A stretch of 64,000 nt of DNA from Lentzea atacamensis (GCF_003269295.1 NZ_QLTT01000002.1:868001-932000), one strand, 5' to 3'. Shown: positions 46,433 through 57,968, counted from the first letter of the stretch. The notes: generated by a model from the letters alone, not told the origin. Numbers and translations: made by a program.

Positions 46433-49099
46433 GTGTTCCAACTGCGTGTGGCGAAGGGGCGTACCCGGGTGGCGGTCACGAGTTCCGTGGTGTCCGACCG
46501 CAAGCGCGAGCTGACGGCTCTGCGGCGTGCGCTGGAGGAGGCCGCCGAGGGCACGCCCTGCGTGGTCTGCGTCGCAGGCCGCGCGGGCATGGGCAAGACG
46601 TCGGTGCTGACCGAGACCGTGCGGATGGCACGTGAGCTCGGGTTCGCGGTCTTCCGGGCGCAGTGCTCGCCGTCGGAGTCAGGGTTCCGGTTCGGTGTGG
46701 TCGCGCAGCTCTTCGAGAGCGAGGCCGACGAGATCCTCGACGGCGCCGCGGACCAGGCCGCGATGCACCGGATGCACCGCCTGGTCCGCGAGATCTCGCT
46801 GGGCGCTCCGGTGCTGCTCGCCGTGGACGACGTGGAGCAGGCCGACGCGCCGTCGTTGAACTTCCTGTCCTACCTGCGAAGACGACTGGGCGAGCTGCCC
46901 GTGGCCGTGGTCGTGACGCGCGGTCTGGCCGTGGACGCGACGCCGTTGCTGCGCGAGGTGGTCGGTGACGCGCGACGGATCCGGCTCGCAGGGCTTGACC
47001 AGCAGGCGTGTGGCCGGTTCCTGCGGACGATCTTCTCGAGCGGTGTCACCGACGAGGTGGTCGCCGACTGGCGGGTGGCGACCCGCGGCAACCCGTACCT
47101 CCTGGGGCTGCGTCCTCGCGACCTCGGGGAACGGTCCGGCGAGCTGGTCGCCCGGCTCGCGCAGGCCGGGCCGCAGGTGGTGGCACTGGCTCGGGCGTTC
47201 GCGGTGCTCGGGGAGGTGGACCTGGCGCTGGCCGGCGCGGCAGCGGGATTGGGGCCGCAGGAGGCCGTGGACGCGTCACGGGCGTTGAGCGGCCTGGGTT
47301 TCGCGGGTGTACCGATGGTGCTGACGACGTTGGCGCAGAGCACGACCGCGTTGGACCGCGCGGCGGTGCATGCTCGTGCGGCACGGTTCCGGCACGACGA
47401 CCAGGCGCCCGTCGAGGAGGTCGCGGCGCATCTGCTCCAGGCCGCGCCGATCGGTGAGGACTGGGTGCGGGACGTGCTGCGCATCGCGGCTCGCCGGTCC
47501 ACTCCGGACAGAGCGATCGCCTGTCTGCGCAGGCTTTTGCGCGAACCGCTGCCGGACGACCTGCGTGGCGACGTGCTGGTCGAGCTGAGCGAGGCGCAGT
47601 CCCTGGTCGATCCGGGCGCGGCGATCGCGTCGCTGAACAAGGCCGCCAGCGCGTCGATGGACGCGCTGGCGGAGGGGCGGATGGCGTTGCTGCTGGCCTG
47701 CGACCTCGCGGGCAGGCTGATGTACCGGGACGCGGTCGCGAAGGTCGAGTCGGTGGTCGCGCGGGTTTCCGGGGTGGACGCCGATCTGGCTCAGCGGCTG
47801 GACCTGTACGCGTTGTCGCTCGGTCTGGAGGAGTCGTTCTTCTCCGGCGAGGTGGAGACGCGGATCGCGCGGTTGTGCGGTGCGCGGATGACCTCGGCGC
47901 GCAACGAGCGGTTCCTGAACGCGTTGCTGGCGTACCGCGGTGCTTCCGTCGGCGTGAACCTCGGGGAGACGCGGCGGCGCGTGCAGTCGTCGTTGCCGCT
48001 GCAGGTCGGGCGCGACCTGATCGACCAGTTCTCGTTCGCGCACCTGATCGTGGCGTTGATCGGCATCGACGAGTACGAGCAGGCGGACCGGCAGTGCGAG
48101 GAGGCGCTGCGGGTGACGGCCGAGCGCGATCTGGCCGTGTGCGCGGCTCTGGTGCAGGGGCTGCGGTGTCACGTGGCGCGGCGGCTGGGGACGTTGCCTG
48201 CCGCGGAACAGCTCGGCCTCGCTTCGTTGGCGCGGCTCGATGCGTTGGGCGCCAACCAGGACGGCAATCTCGTGATCGCTGTCTCCGGGCTGGTCGGCGC
48301 GTGGGTGGACACCGGTGACATGACGTCGGCCCTGCGGCTCGTGCGTGAGCGCGAGCTGGACGGCGATCTGCCCGAATACACGCACTACCAAGCACTTCTG
48401 CACCAGCGTGGTCGTCTGCACCTCGCTCTCGGCGACCCCGCTTCGGCGTTGCGCGACCACCTCGACTGCGGTCGGCGAATGGAACGCCGTGGCGCGCGCA
48501 ACCCGTCGTTACAGCCGTGGCGTTCGCACGCGGCGTTGGCGCACTTGGCGTTGGGGGAGCGGGATCACGCTGTGCGGCTGGCCGCGCAGGAGCTGGAACT
48601 GGCGCGAGACTGGGGACTTGCCGTGCCACTCGGCGTGGCTCTGCGGGTTTCCGGTGTGGTGGCTGGAGACGCCGCTTTGCTGGAGGAGGCGGTGCTGACG
48701 TTGCGGTCCACTCCGGCACGGCTGGAACTGGCGCGGGCGTTGGTCGACTGGGGTGTCGCACTGCGGGCATCGGGCCGCGGTCCGGAAGCGCTCGCGGCGT
48801 TGCGGCAGGGCCACGACGCGGCGAAGCGGTGCGGCGCCATCCCGTTGATGGGCCTGGCCGCGCGTGAGCTGCGTGCGGCGGGAGGCCGCCCGGCCCGCAC
48901 ACCGTCGGGTTCGGTCCTGACCGCGCAGGAGGAGCACATCGTGCGGCGTGCTGTCCACGGGCTGACCAACCGGCAAATCGCGGCTGAGCTGTTCGTGACG
49001 CCACGGGCCGTTGAACTGCACCTGACGCGTGCGTATCGAAAACTGGGAATTTCCGGCCGGCGTGATTTGGCGGCGGCATTGGAAAAGGCCGGCGCGTGA
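46433..49099 (+). CDS. large LuxR-family (LAL-type) ATPase regulator
   Basis: 888 residues. N-terminal AAA/STAND-type ATPase with Walker A GRAGMGKTS at 49-57 and Walker B-like VLLAVDDVEQAD, a long helical middle of TPR character, and a C-terminal LuxR HTH (about 830-880: LTAQEEHIVRRAVHGLTNRQ, then IAAELFVTPRAVELHLTRAY). Such LAL proteins often control secondary metabolism or sugar use. No cluster is adjacent. GTG 46433 is the longest start; GTG 46472 also fits. Confidence 0.88.
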   Translation: MFQLRVAKGRTRVAVTSSVVSDRKRELTALRRALEEAAEGTPCVVCVAGRAGMGKTSVLTETVRMARELGFAVFRAQCSPSESGFRFGVVAQLFESEADEILDGAADQAAMHRMHRLVREISLGAPVLLAVDDVEQADAPSLNFLSYLRRRLGELPVAVVVTRGLAVDATPLLREVVGDARRIRLAGLDQQACGRFLRTIFSSGVTDEVVADWRVATRGNPYLLGLRPRDLGERSGELVARLAQAGPQVVALARAFAVLGEVDLALAGAAAGLGPQEAVDASRALSGLGFAGVPMVLTTLAQSTTALDRAAVHARAARFRHDDQAPVEEVAAHLLQAAPIGEDWVRDVLRIAARRSTPDRAIACLRRLLREPLPDDLRGDVLVELSEAQSLVDPGAAIASLNKAASASMDALAEGRMALLLACDLAGRLMYRDAVAKVESVVARVSGVDADLAQRLDLYALSLGLEESFFSGEVETRIARLCGARMTSARNERFLNALLAYRGASVGVNLGETRRRVQSSLPLQVGRDLIDQFSFAHLIVALIGIDEYEQADRQCEEALRVTAERDLAVCAALVQGLRCHVARRLGTLPAAEQLGLASLARLDALGANQDGNLVIAVSGLVGAWVDTGDMTSALRLVRERELDGDLPEYTHYQALLHQRGRLHLALGDPASALRDHLDCGRRMERRGARNPSLQPWRSHAALAHLALGERDHAVRLAAQELELARDWGLAVPLGVALRVSGVVAGDAALLEEAVLTLRSTPARLELARALVDWGVALRASGRGPEALAALRQGHDAAKRCGAIPLMGLAARELRAAGGRPARTPSGSVLTAQEEHIVRRAVHGLTNRQIAAELFVTPRAVELHLTRAYRKLGISGRRDLAAALEKAGA

Positions 49100-49119
49100 G
49101 GGCGGCGCCGGCCTTTTCC
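49081..49119. terminator. 15-bp bidirectional terminator
   Basis: Arms 49081-49095 and 49105-49119 are perfectly complementary (GGAAAAGGCCGGCGC and its complement), so both transcripts end with a U-rich arm. The left arm lies inside the last codons of the LuxR gene and the loop holds its stop; the convergent secreted-protein gene stops 9 bp beyond. Confidence 0.9.
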
Positions 49120-49127
49120 TGCGCGAG

Positions 49128-49439
49128 TTACTTGATGACGATGATGCCCGACGCGACGATCTTGCCGTCGACCTTCTTGCCGTTGACGTCGACCGACGCG
49201 CCGACCTTCAGCTCGCCGGAGATGACGGTCTTCTTGAGGTCGTAGTCCACGTCCACCGTCGTGGAGGCGTCGACGCGCACCTTGATGGACTTGCCCTTCA
49301 CGACCGCGACGACCTCGCCGGTCACGTTCGCCGCCGCCGCCGACTGCGACGTGGCCGGGGCGGCGACGGCCTGGGCGGCACCGCCGAAGAGGACGGCGGT
49401 GGCGGCGAGACCGGCGAGGACACCCTTGATCGCGTTCAT
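49128..49439 (-). CDS. small secreted beta-rich protein
   Basis: 103 residues with a signal peptide (LAATAVLFGGAAQAVAA, cleavage near AVAA|P). The mature part is Val/Lys/Asp-rich (VTGEVVAVVKGKSIKVRVD, VGASVDVNGKKVDGKIVAS) and looks like an OB-fold/DUF5666-type domain. No cysteines. ATG 49439 follows AAGGAG. The function is unknown. Confidence 0.75.
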   Translation of the reverse strand: MNAIKGVLAGLAATAVLFGGAAQAVAAPATSQSAAAANVTGEVVAVVKGKSIKVRVDASTTVDVDYDLKKTVISGELKVGASVDVNGKKVDGKIVASGIIVIK

Positions 49440-49597
49440 TTGTTCTCCTTGGTGCTTCGGGGAGATTTCCTGGGCCCGTTTCGAATTTGACCCATGCCGA
49501 TCCGCACGCTCAAGGGCCCGCTTTCAACGTTTCGTGTTCGCCGAAGTGGCGGTTTGCTTTGGTCAACGGCTTCGGTGGCGTGTGGCAAACTTGGGGC

Positions 49598-49816
49598 ATG
49601 CTGCGGAACATGTTTCGGTGGGGCCGGGCCAAGGCCGTCACGCAGTGCTCCTGCACCCCCGAGTGGCAGGGCCTCTACACCGAGATGGACGGTCAGCGCC
49701 AGCTGGCGCTGCCCCGCGACGAGATGGCGACCATCGTCGGCTACCTCGACCTCACCGCGCACTGCGCGGGCTGCGGCGCCGAGTACCCGAAGCCCTGGGG
49801 ACTGGCGTCCAAGTAG
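49598..49816 (+). CDS. hypothetical Cys-motif protein, 72 residues
   Basis: Begins MLRNMFRWGRAKAVTQCSCTPEW and has a CSC pair plus CAGCGAEY near the C-terminus, four cysteines arranged like a small zinc-binding domain. It lies 11 bp upstream of the exonuclease III gene on the same strand, so the two are probably co-transcribed. A longer in-frame start at 49487 would overlap the divergent gene's promoter region. No family is recognised. Confidence 0.6.
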   Translation: MLRNMFRWGRAKAVTQCSCTPEWQGLYTEMDGQRQLALPRDEMATIVGYLDLTAHCAGCGAEYPKPWGLASK

Positions 49817-49827
49817 GCTGCGCGCTC

Positions 49828-50622
49828 GTGCTCACGGTCTCCACGGTCAACGTCAACGGTCTGCGCGCTGCCGCCAAGAAGGGCTACCTCGAGTGGCTGG
49901 CCACCACTTCCGCCGATGTGGTGTGCCTGCAGGAAGTCCGCGCGGAACCGGCCGAGCTCGCGTCGGAGGTCCACTCACCGTCCGGCTGGTTCGGCGTCTA
50001 CGCCCCGTCGTCGCTGAAGGGCCGCGCGGGCGTCGGCATCATGTCGCGCGTGGAGCCCTCCTCGATCCGCGTCGGCTTCGGCACCGCGGAGTTCGAGTCG
50101 AGCGGCCGGTACGTGGAGATCGAGCTGCCGGGCGTCGTGGTCGCCTCGCTGTACCTGCCCTCCGGCGACGTCGGCACCGAGAAGCAGGACGAGAAGGACC
50201 GCTTCATGGCGGCTTTCCTGCCGTACCTGGTGTCGCTGCGGGAGAAGGCGGCCGTCTCGGGTCGTGAGGTGCTCGTCTGCGGCGACTGGAACATCGCGCA
50301 CCAGCAGGCCGACCTGAAGAACTGGAAGACGAACCAGAAGGAGTCCGGCTTCCTGCCGTACGAGCGGGAGTGGATGTCCTCGGTGTTCGCGTCCGGTTAC
50401 AACGACGTGGTGCGCGCGCTGCACCCCGACGTGGCCGGGCCGTACTCGTGGTGGTCGTACCGCGGCAAGGCCTTCGACAACGACTCGGGCTGGCGCATCG
50501 ACTACCACGTCGCGACGGACGGGCTCGCGGCTCGGGCTGCTTCGGCGGTGGTCGAGCGGGCGGCGACGTACGCCGAGCGCTGGTCGGACCACGCCCCGGT
50601 CACCGTCGTCTACGCCGACTGA
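49828..50622 (+). CDS. xth: exodeoxyribonuclease III (AP endonuclease family)
   Basis: 264 residues. The EEP-fold motifs are intact: TVNVNGLRAA, QEVRAE with the metal Glu, GDWNIAHQQADLKN, SGWRIDYHVAT and the final SDHAPVTVVY with the catalytic Asp-His. It removes 3'-blocking groups and nicks abasic sites in base-excision repair. GTG 49828 starts 11 bp after the Cys-motif gene. Confidence 0.94.
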   Translation: MLTVSTVNVNGLRAAAKKGYLEWLATTSADVVCLQEVRAEPAELASEVHSPSGWFGVYAPSSLKGRAGVGIMSRVEPSSIRVGFGTAEFESSGRYVEIELPGVVVASLYLPSGDVGTEKQDEKDRFMAAFLPYLVSLREKAAVSGREVLVCGDWNIAHQQADLKNWKTNQKESGFLPYEREWMSSVFASGYNDVVRALHPDVAGPYSWWSYRGKAFDNDSGWRIDYHVATDGLAARAASAVVERAATYAERWSDHAPVTVVYAD

Positions 50623-50679
50623 TGCTGGACCAGGGGCGCGCCGTCCTCGGTGAAGTGGACGTGCCGGCCTCTGCTCCGG

Positions 50680-51156
50680 CTACCCGCGCCGCATCGAGGA
50701 TGCCCGGACGTGCTGCAGCCCGAGCCCGAGCCCGATCAGTCCCAGCGGGCCGAACATGATCGGCAGCGCGTACGGATAACCGCCCTGCCCCTCGTTCGTG
50801 AAGACCTCGCCCGGAGTGCCGATGTCGAACGCACGCACGCTGTCGCCCTGCTTCAGCCCGCGCGGCAGACCATTGCGCACGTGTACGCCCGTGCGCGTGA
50901 CTTTGCCGTCGTCGCTCGTGAACGTTCCGGTGCGGGTGTAGCAGCGGAACGAGCACTCGGGCACGTCGCCGACCGCGTAGACGCCCGGCGTCCCGAGGCC
51001 GAAAGCGATCTTGACCGCCTTCGGGAACGTCGGGATGCACAAGGCCAGCAGCAGGATGCCGCCCATGATCGCGATGACGGCGATCGTGTTTTCGCGGTCA
51101 GGTTCGGGATCGTAGGTCTCGTCGTCCGGGTCGGGCAGCAGTCCGTCCTTCGCCAT
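50680..51156 (-). CDS. hypothetical membrane protein
   Basis: 158 residues from ATG 51156 (MAKDGLLPDPDDETYDPEPD). An acidic N-terminus, a transmembrane segment around 26-45, a loop with two Cys (ECSFRCYTRTG), and a second hydrophobic segment (about 128-146). The outer loop of about 80 residues lies between them. No family is recognised. The downstream end is convergent with the exonuclease gene. Confidence 0.65.
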   Translation of the reverse strand: MAKDGLLPDPDDETYDPEPDRENTIAVIAIMGGILLLALCIPTFPKAVKIAFGLGTPGVYAVGDVPECSFRCYTRTGTFTSDDGKVTRTGVHVRNGLPRGLKQGDSVRAFDIGTPGEVFTNEGQGGYPYALPIMFGPLGLIGLGLGLQHVRASSMRRG

Positions 51157-51337
51157 GACACCCCCAGTTGTCGGCAACCATGCTTCAACGTCGTCCGGCG
51201 AGTCTCTGTTGCAGTACTCCGACTGATCCAGCCCGACCAGCCTTTATCGCTCTTGTCGCCCACCTGACGGCTCGATTTCACCAGCTAGCTCCCCGAACAT
51301 GAACACGATTCACCATCAATGAATCGGGGGCGCGCTC

Positions 51338-52996
51338 ATGACGGGTTTCAGCCGGCGTTCATTCCTTCTGGCGATGGGTGTAAGCGCGGCAGGTGTGCCA
51401 CTCCTCGACCGCCAAGCGTTTGCGTTCACCGCGGGCACCACGCTCGACGTCACGGCCGCGCCGATCGGCGCCAGCGGCTACCGCAGGCTCGCGGCCGGAC
51501 CGGGCTGGCCGACCGTCGTGCGCAACGACCTGATCGCGGCCAAGGCGGGCAGGGAAGCACGGCGCCAGGCACTCGCCAGCTTCGTTCAGTTCAGCGACAT
51601 GCACATCTGCGACGCGCAGAGCCCGCTGCGGTTCGAGTACCTCCACCCGATCATCGGATCGGGCGCGCACCGGCCGCAGGAGACGCTCACCGCGCAGGGG
51701 TCGACATCGCTCGTCAGGCGCGTCAACGCGGTCAAGCGCGGCCCGCTGACCGGCAGGCCGTTCGACTTCGTCATGACGACCGGCGACAACACCGACAACC
51801 ACGAGCACATCGAGCTCGACTGGTTCCTGACGGTCCTGAACGGCGGCCGGATCGTCCCGAACACCGGCGACTCCAGGTACGAAGGCGTGCAGAACGCGGG
51901 CATCAGCACGTTCTGGCAGCCGGACCTCAGCAGCACGGACGACTACAAGGCAAAAGGTTTCCCGCAGCTCGACGGGCTGCTCGACGCGGCGGTCCGCGAG
52001 TTCACCAGCCCCGGCCTGGACATCCCCTGGTACTGCACGATCGGCAACCACGACGACAGCGTGGTCGGCTCGCTGCCGGACGGGCTCCTCGACAGCTGGT
52101 ACACCGGGCGCAAGAAGATCGTCGGGTTCGGCGACCCCGTGCAGAACGCGAAGGTCGCGCGGGCGTTCAGCGATCCCGCGGCGCTTCCCGAGGCGCTCGC
52201 CATCCTCGCGAGCGGCGGTGTCGTCCGCACCGTCACGCCGGACGAGCGCCGCAGGTTGTTCGACACCGGTGAGTTCGTGCGCAAGCATCTGCCGACGGGC
52301 GGCCACGGCTACACGGAGGCCAACGCGGACGGTGTCGATGTCTTCTACACGTTCCGGATGGCGCCGGGCGTGACCGGCATCAGCATGGACACCACGAACC
52401 TCGCCGGCTTCGCCGAGGGCTCGATCGGGCTGCACCAGCTCAACTGGATCGAGAAGACCCTCAGGCGCAACAGCTCGCTCTACTACGACTGGCTCGGCAG
52501 GCCGACCCGGCAGAACGTCACCGACGAGCTGTTCGTCCTGTTCAGTCACCACACGTCCAAGTCGATGAGCAACGTCCTGCCGGATCGGCGCCGGCCGCTG
52601 GACCCGCGCATGAACGGCGACGCGCTCGTGAACCTCCTGCACCGGTTCCCCAACGTGCTGGCGTGGGTCAACGGGCACACGCACCGCAACGTGATCACGC
52701 CGCACCGGCACGACACGCCCAGCAGGAGCTTCTGGGAGATCAACACCGCCGCCCACGTCGACTACCCGCAGCACGCCCGCGTGATCGAGGTCGCGGACAA
52801 CGGGGACGGCACGTTGTCGCTGTTCACGACCCTCCTCGAAGCCGACGCGCCGTACCAGGTCGACTACGACGACAGGTCGGACACGGGGCTGGCGAGCCTG
52901 TGCCGGGAAATCACCTACAACGACATCCACTCGCGGACGAACCCGCTGGGAACGCCGCTCGACCGGAACACGGAACTGCTGGTCAGCGTGCGGTGA
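51338..52996 (+). CDS. Tat-exported metallophosphoesterase (TIGR03767-type)
   Basis: 552 residues. A twin-arginine signal SRRSFLLAMGVSAAGVPLL is followed by a calcineurin-type phosphoesterase: FVQFSDMHICDAQ, VMTTGDNTDNHEH, CTIGNHDDS, LFSHHTSKSM and NGHTHRN supply the Asp/His/Asn metal ligands. The large inserts match actinobacterial exported acid-phosphatase-like members of this family. ATG 51338. The substrate is unknown. Confidence 0.87.
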   Translation: MTGFSRRSFLLAMGVSAAGVPLLDRQAFAFTAGTTLDVTAAPIGASGYRRLAAGPGWPTVVRNDLIAAKAGREARRQALASFVQFSDMHICDAQSPLRFEYLHPIIGSGAHRPQETLTAQGSTSLVRRVNAVKRGPLTGRPFDFVMTTGDNTDNHEHIELDWFLTVLNGGRIVPNTGDSRYEGVQNAGISTFWQPDLSSTDDYKAKGFPQLDGLLDAAVREFTSPGLDIPWYCTIGNHDDSVVGSLPDGLLDSWYTGRKKIVGFGDPVQNAKVARAFSDPAALPEALAILASGGVVRTVTPDERRRLFDTGEFVRKHLPTGGHGYTEANADGVDVFYTFRMAPGVTGISMDTTNLAGFAEGSIGLHQLNWIEKTLRRNSSLYYDWLGRPTRQNVTDELFVLFSHHTSKSMSNVLPDRRRPLDPRMNGDALVNLLHRFPNVLAWVNGHTHRNVITPHRHDTPSRSFWEINTAAHVDYPQHARVIEVADNGDGTLSLFTTLLEADAPYQVDYDDRSDTGLASLCREITYNDIHSRTNPLGTPLDRNTELLVSVR

Positions 52997-53058
52997 CGTA
53001 ATCCTTGCCACACCCCGATCACCGTGATCAGGAATTTCGGCGGCTTAAGGTCGTTGAC

Positions 53059-55581
53059 GTGGCAGTGGACATCTCGCTAACCCCATCGCAGCCCCGTCCG
53101 AGCGCGGCGGCCATGAGGCGTGCGCTGCGCCGGGCCGCTGACGGTGCCGTTCTCGATGCGACCGAGGCCGCCGTGCTGCTGCATGCGCGCGGGGAGGATC
53201 TCGACGCGCTGTTGACCGCGGCGGGCAAAGTGCGTGACGCGCACCTGCTCGCCGAAGGGCGTCCCGGGATCGTCACGTACAGCCGGTCGGTGTTCATCCC
53301 GCTGACCAGACTGTGCCGCGACCGGTGTCACTACTGCACGTTCGCGACCGTGCCGCACAAGCTGCCCGCCGCGTTCCTCGAACGCGACGAGGTGCTGGAG
53401 ATCGCGCGGGCCGGGGCGGCGCAGGGCTGCAAGGAAGCGCTGTTCACGCTCGGTGACAGGCCCGAGGACCGGTGGCCCGCCGCCAAGGAGTGGCTGGAGG
53501 CGCGCGGCTACGAGTCCACTTTGGACTACGTGCGCGCCAGTGCCATCGCCGTGCTCGAGGAAACGGGTCTGCTGCCACACCTCAACCCCGGCGTGCTGAG
53601 CTGGGAGGAGCTGCAGCGGCTGCGTCCCGTCGCGTCCAGCATGGGCATGATGCTGGAGACCACGGCCGAGCGGCTGTGGAGCGAGAAGGGCGGGCCGCAC
53701 TACGGCAGCCCGGACAAGGATCCCGCTGTCCGCCTTCGGGTCCTCACCGATGCCGGACGCGTGAACGTGCCGTTCACGACCGGAATCCTGATCGGGATCG
53801 GCGAGAACCTCACCGAGCGCGCCGAGTCGTTGCTCGCGATGCGCCAGATCGCCAAGCAGTACGGGCACATCCAGGAAGTCATCATCCAGAACTTCCGCGC
53901 CAAGCCGGACACGGCGATGCGCGGCATGCCCGACGCCGACCTGACCGAGCTCGCGGCCACGATCGCCGTGGCGCGCCTGGTGATGCCGTCGACCGTGAGT
54001 GTGCAGGCGCCGCCGAACCTGGTCGGCGAGGAGTTCGGCCTGATGCTGCGCGCGGGCGTCGACGACTGGGGCGGCGTCTCGCCGATCACGCCCGACCACG
54101 TGAACCCCGAGAAGCCGTGGCCGCAGGTCGACAGGCTCGTCGACATCACGCGCGAGGCCGGTTTCTCCTTGCAGGAGCGGCTCAACGTCTACCCGCGCTA
54201 CGTCCGCGCGGCGGCGGGGCAGTGGATCGACACCCGGCTCACCGCGCACGTTTCCGCGCTGGCGCTGGAAAACGGCCTCGCGAACCCGGACGCTCCCGTC
54301 GTCGGCCGCGAGTGGCAGGAGCCGGACGGCGGGCTCGACACGTTCGGCCGTGCCGACCTGAACACCGCGATCGACACCGAGGGCCGCACGAGCGATCGCC
54401 GCGGTGACTTCGACGAAGTCTACGGCGACTGGACCGAGCTGAAGATTCCTGTTGCACCGCAACGGCTTTCCGAAGACGTCCAACGTGGACTGAAGATCGC
54501 GGCGAACGACCCGGCCGCGTTGCTCGACGACACCGATGCCGCGATGGCGCTGCTGACGGCGGATGGCTCCGCCCTGGAGGAGATGACGCGCCTCGCCGAC
54601 GACCTGCGGCGCGAGGTGGTCGGCGACGACGTCACGTACGTGGTCAACCGGAACATCAACTTCTCGAACGTCTGCTACGTCGGCTGCCGCTTCTGCGCCT
54701 TCGCTCAACGCGAGCGCGATGCGGATGCCTTCAGGTTGAGCACCGAGGAGGTCGCCGACCGCGCGCAGGAGGCGTGGGACTCCGGTGCCACCGAGGTCTG
54801 CATGCAGGGCGGCATCGACCCCAAGCTGCCGGTCACCTACTACGCGGACGTCGTGCGCGCGATCAAGAAGCGTCTGCCCGAAATGCACGTGCACGCGTTC
54901 AGCCCGATGGAGATCGTCTCCGCCGCGGCGAAGGCGGGTGTGAGCGTGCGCGAGTGGCTGACGGAGCTCCGCGAGGCCGGCCTCGACACGATTCCGGGCA
55001 CGGCGGCCGAGATCCTCGACGACGACGTCCGGTGGGTGCTGACCAAGGGCAAGCTGCCGACCGCGACCTGGCTCGAAGTCGTCAGCACGGCCCACGAGCT
55101 GGGCATTCGCTCGTCGTCGACGATGATGTACGGCCACGTGGACCACCCCGGTCACTGGCTCACCCACCTCCGCGTGCTGGCGCAGCTCCAGGACCGCACC
55201 GGCGGGCTCACCGAGTTCGTCGCGCTGCCGTTCGTGCACCGCAACGCCCCGATCTACCTCGCGGGAGTCGCCCGTCCCGGCCCCACCCGCCGCGACAACC
55301 GCGCCGTGCACGCGTTCGCGCGGCTGGCGTTGCACGGGCGCATCGACAACATCCAGTGCTCGTGGGTCAAGCTCGGCGACGAGGGCACCGCGGAGATCCT
55401 CAACGGCGGTGCGAACGACATCGGCGGCACGCTCATGGAGGAGACGATCAGCCGCATGGCCGGGTCCGAACACGGGTCGGCGCGTACTGTGCGTGAGCTT
55501 GAGACCCTGGCTTCGCTCGCAGGGCGTAACGCCCGTCAGCGGACTACGACATATGGGCGAGTGCGAACCGATCAACTGTGA
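53059..55581 (+). CDS. fbiC: FO synthase, fused CofG-CofH (7,8-didemethyl-8-hydroxy-5-deazariboflavin synthase)
   Basis: 840 residues from GTG 53059 (AAGG 8 nt upstream). Two radical-SAM modules: the CofG half has C86-x3-C90-x2-C93 (CRDRCHYC) and the CofH half C539-x3-C543-x2-C546 (CYVGCRFC). Together they join 5-amino-6-ribitylamino-uracil and tyrosine into the deazaflavin FO, the chromophore of F420. The fused form is the actinobacterial arrangement. It is monocistronic here; its product could supply the DDN-like protein at 37 kb. Confidence 0.96.
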   Translation: MAVDISLTPSQPRPSAAAMRRALRRAADGAVLDATEAAVLLHARGEDLDALLTAAGKVRDAHLLAEGRPGIVTYSRSVFIPLTRLCRDRCHYCTFATVPHKLPAAFLERDEVLEIARAGAAQGCKEALFTLGDRPEDRWPAAKEWLEARGYESTLDYVRASAIAVLEETGLLPHLNPGVLSWEELQRLRPVASSMGMMLETTAERLWSEKGGPHYGSPDKDPAVRLRVLTDAGRVNVPFTTGILIGIGENLTERAESLLAMRQIAKQYGHIQEVIIQNFRAKPDTAMRGMPDADLTELAATIAVARLVMPSTVSVQAPPNLVGEEFGLMLRAGVDDWGGVSPITPDHVNPEKPWPQVDRLVDITREAGFSLQERLNVYPRYVRAAAGQWIDTRLTAHVSALALENGLANPDAPVVGREWQEPDGGLDTFGRADLNTAIDTEGRTSDRRGDFDEVYGDWTELKIPVAPQRLSEDVQRGLKIAANDPAALLDDTDAAMALLTADGSALEEMTRLADDLRREVVGDDVTYVVNRNINFSNVCYVGCRFCAFAQRERDADAFRLSTEEVADRAQEAWDSGATEVCMQGGIDPKLPVTYYADVVRAIKKRLPEMHVHAFSPMEIVSAAAKAGVSVREWLTELREAGLDTIPGTAAEILDDDVRWVLTKGKLPTATWLEVVSTAHELGIRSSSTMMYGHVDHPGHWLTHLRVLAQLQDRTGGLTEFVALPFVHRNAPIYLAGVARPGPTRRDNRAVHAFARLALHGRIDNIQCSWVKLGDEGTAEILNGGANDIGGTLMEETISRMAGSEHGSARTVRELETLASLAGRNARQRTTTYGRVRTDQL

Positions 55582-55607
55582 CCGATAGTCTGATTTGGCG
55601 CATCGAC

Positions 55608-55626
55608 GCTACCGGTCATCGGTAGC
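55608..55626 (+). terminator. short hairpin after fbiC
   Basis: GCTACCG and CGGTAGC with a 5-nt loop, 26 bp after the fbiC stop, followed by TT. A weak terminator candidate. Confidence 0.4.
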
Positions 55627-55694
55627 TTGGCGGCCAATCAGTCAGCAAGGTTCACCCTTCCGGGGTGGATCTGTGCCTTGGGGAGGCTCGGCAA

Positions 55695-55898
55695 GTGCAC
55701 GGCATGAGTCTGGTACTGAGCGCTGCGGTCGAGAGCAGCATGACCGGTACCGCTGCTGCAGGTCCCGTGGGTCTGGTCGCGGTCACGGCCGGCGTGGGTG
55801 GTCTGGTGTACGGCCTGGTGAAGCGTCGCAGGCCGGCCCCGGTCACGGCGGCGAACCAGCGCATCGACCTGGTTCCGCAGGACACCGCGCAGAACTGA
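55695..55898 (+). CDS. small membrane protein, 67 residues
   Basis: The N-terminal half holds a Gly/Ala/Val-rich hydrophobic segment (AAAGPVGLVAVTAGVGGLVYG), followed by KRRRPAP and a polar tail, so it is a single-span small membrane protein with basic residues on the inside. GTG 55695 is 8 nt after GGGAGG; ATG 55704 is an alternative. trpS begins 27 bp later, so co-transcription is possible. No function is known. Confidence 0.55.
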   Translation: MHGMSLVLSAAVESSMTGTAAAGPVGLVAVTAGVGGLVYGLVKRRRPAPVTAANQRIDLVPQDTAQN

Positions 55899-56942
<1,044 letters not shown>

Positions 56943-56966
56943 TGCGCTTGCACTAGCGTCTCGACC

Positions 56967-57953
56967 GTGGACAAGTGGCGGCGGAAGTACGCGTGGCTCA
57001 ACCACATCCTGCTGGCGTACGAGCGCTTCACCGAGAGCTACGGCACCCACTACGCGGCCGCGGTCACGTACTTCAGCGTGCTGTCCCTCGTCCCGATCCT
57101 GATGATCGGCTTCGCCATCGCCGGTTTCGTGCTGCAGTCCCAGCCGGACCTGCTGGCCGACCTCCGCGCGAGCATCGCCGAGGCCGTGCCGGACCAGCAG
57201 CTGCGCGACCAGATCAACGAGGCCGTGAACACCGCCCTGGACTCCAAGGGCACGGTGGGCATCATCGGTCTGCTCGGTGCCGCCTACTCCGGCCTCGGCT
57301 GGATGAGCAACCTCCGCGACGCCCTGACCGCGCAATGGGGCCACGCCAAGGCGAACCTGCCGTTCTTCGGCACGTTGTGGCGGGACCTGCTGTCGCTGGT
57401 CAGCCTGGGCCTCGCGATCGTGCTGTCGTTCGCCATCACGGCCGCCGGGTCGGGGTTCGCCGAGAACCTGCTGGACTGGCTGGGCTTCGAGAACGCGGGC
57501 TGGGCGCACGCGCTGGTGCGGATCGCCTCGATCGTCCTGTCGCTGCTCGCCAACTGGATGGTGTTCATCTGGGTGCTGGCCCGGTTGCCGCGCAAACCCG
57601 TCGGGTGGCGCAGTGCGTTGCGCGGGGCTTTCGCGGCTGCGATCGGGTTCGAGGTGTTGAAGCAGGCGGCGACGATCTTCCTGTCGTTCGTGACCCGCTC
57701 GCCCACCTCGGCCGCGTTCGGGTCGGTGATCGGTGTGCTGGTGTTCGCGAACCTGGTCGCGCAGTTCCTGTTGTTCATCACCGCTTGGACGGCTACCGCT
57801 CGGGAGAACCGGGAGCCCGAGGTGGTTCCCGCGCCGCCTCCCGCGGTGATCCAGCCGGTGGTGTCGGTGCGGTCCGGGCCCTCGCCGTCGTTGATGCTCG
57901 GGGCCGGGGCTCTGGTGGGGGCGTTGCTCGGCCTTCGGTGGCGCAAGCGGTAG
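56967..57953 (+). CDS. yhjD: YhjD/YihY (BrkB)-family inner-membrane protein
   Basis: 328 residues with about six transmembrane segments and the family motif THYAAAVTYFSVLSLVPILM. E. coli YhjD is implicated in lipid/LPS export, but in actinobacteria the role is unknown. The C-terminus is Pro/Arg-rich after residue 275. GTG 56967 starts 24 bp after trpS, and a strong hairpin ends the pair. Confidence 0.88.
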   Translation: MDKWRRKYAWLNHILLAYERFTESYGTHYAAAVTYFSVLSLVPILMIGFAIAGFVLQSQPDLLADLRASIAEAVPDQQLRDQINEAVNTALDSKGTVGIIGLLGAAYSGLGWMSNLRDALTAQWGHAKANLPFFGTLWRDLLSLVSLGLAIVLSFAITAAGSGFAENLLDWLGFENAGWAHALVRIASIVLSLLANWMVFIWVLARLPRKPVGWRSALRGAFAAAIGFEVLKQAATIFLSFVTRSPTSAAFGSVIGVLVFANLVAQFLLFITAWTATARENREPEVVPAPPPAVIQPVVSVRSGPSPSLMLGAGALVGALLGLRWRKR

Positions 57954-57968
57954 CCCTGCTGACGCGAA

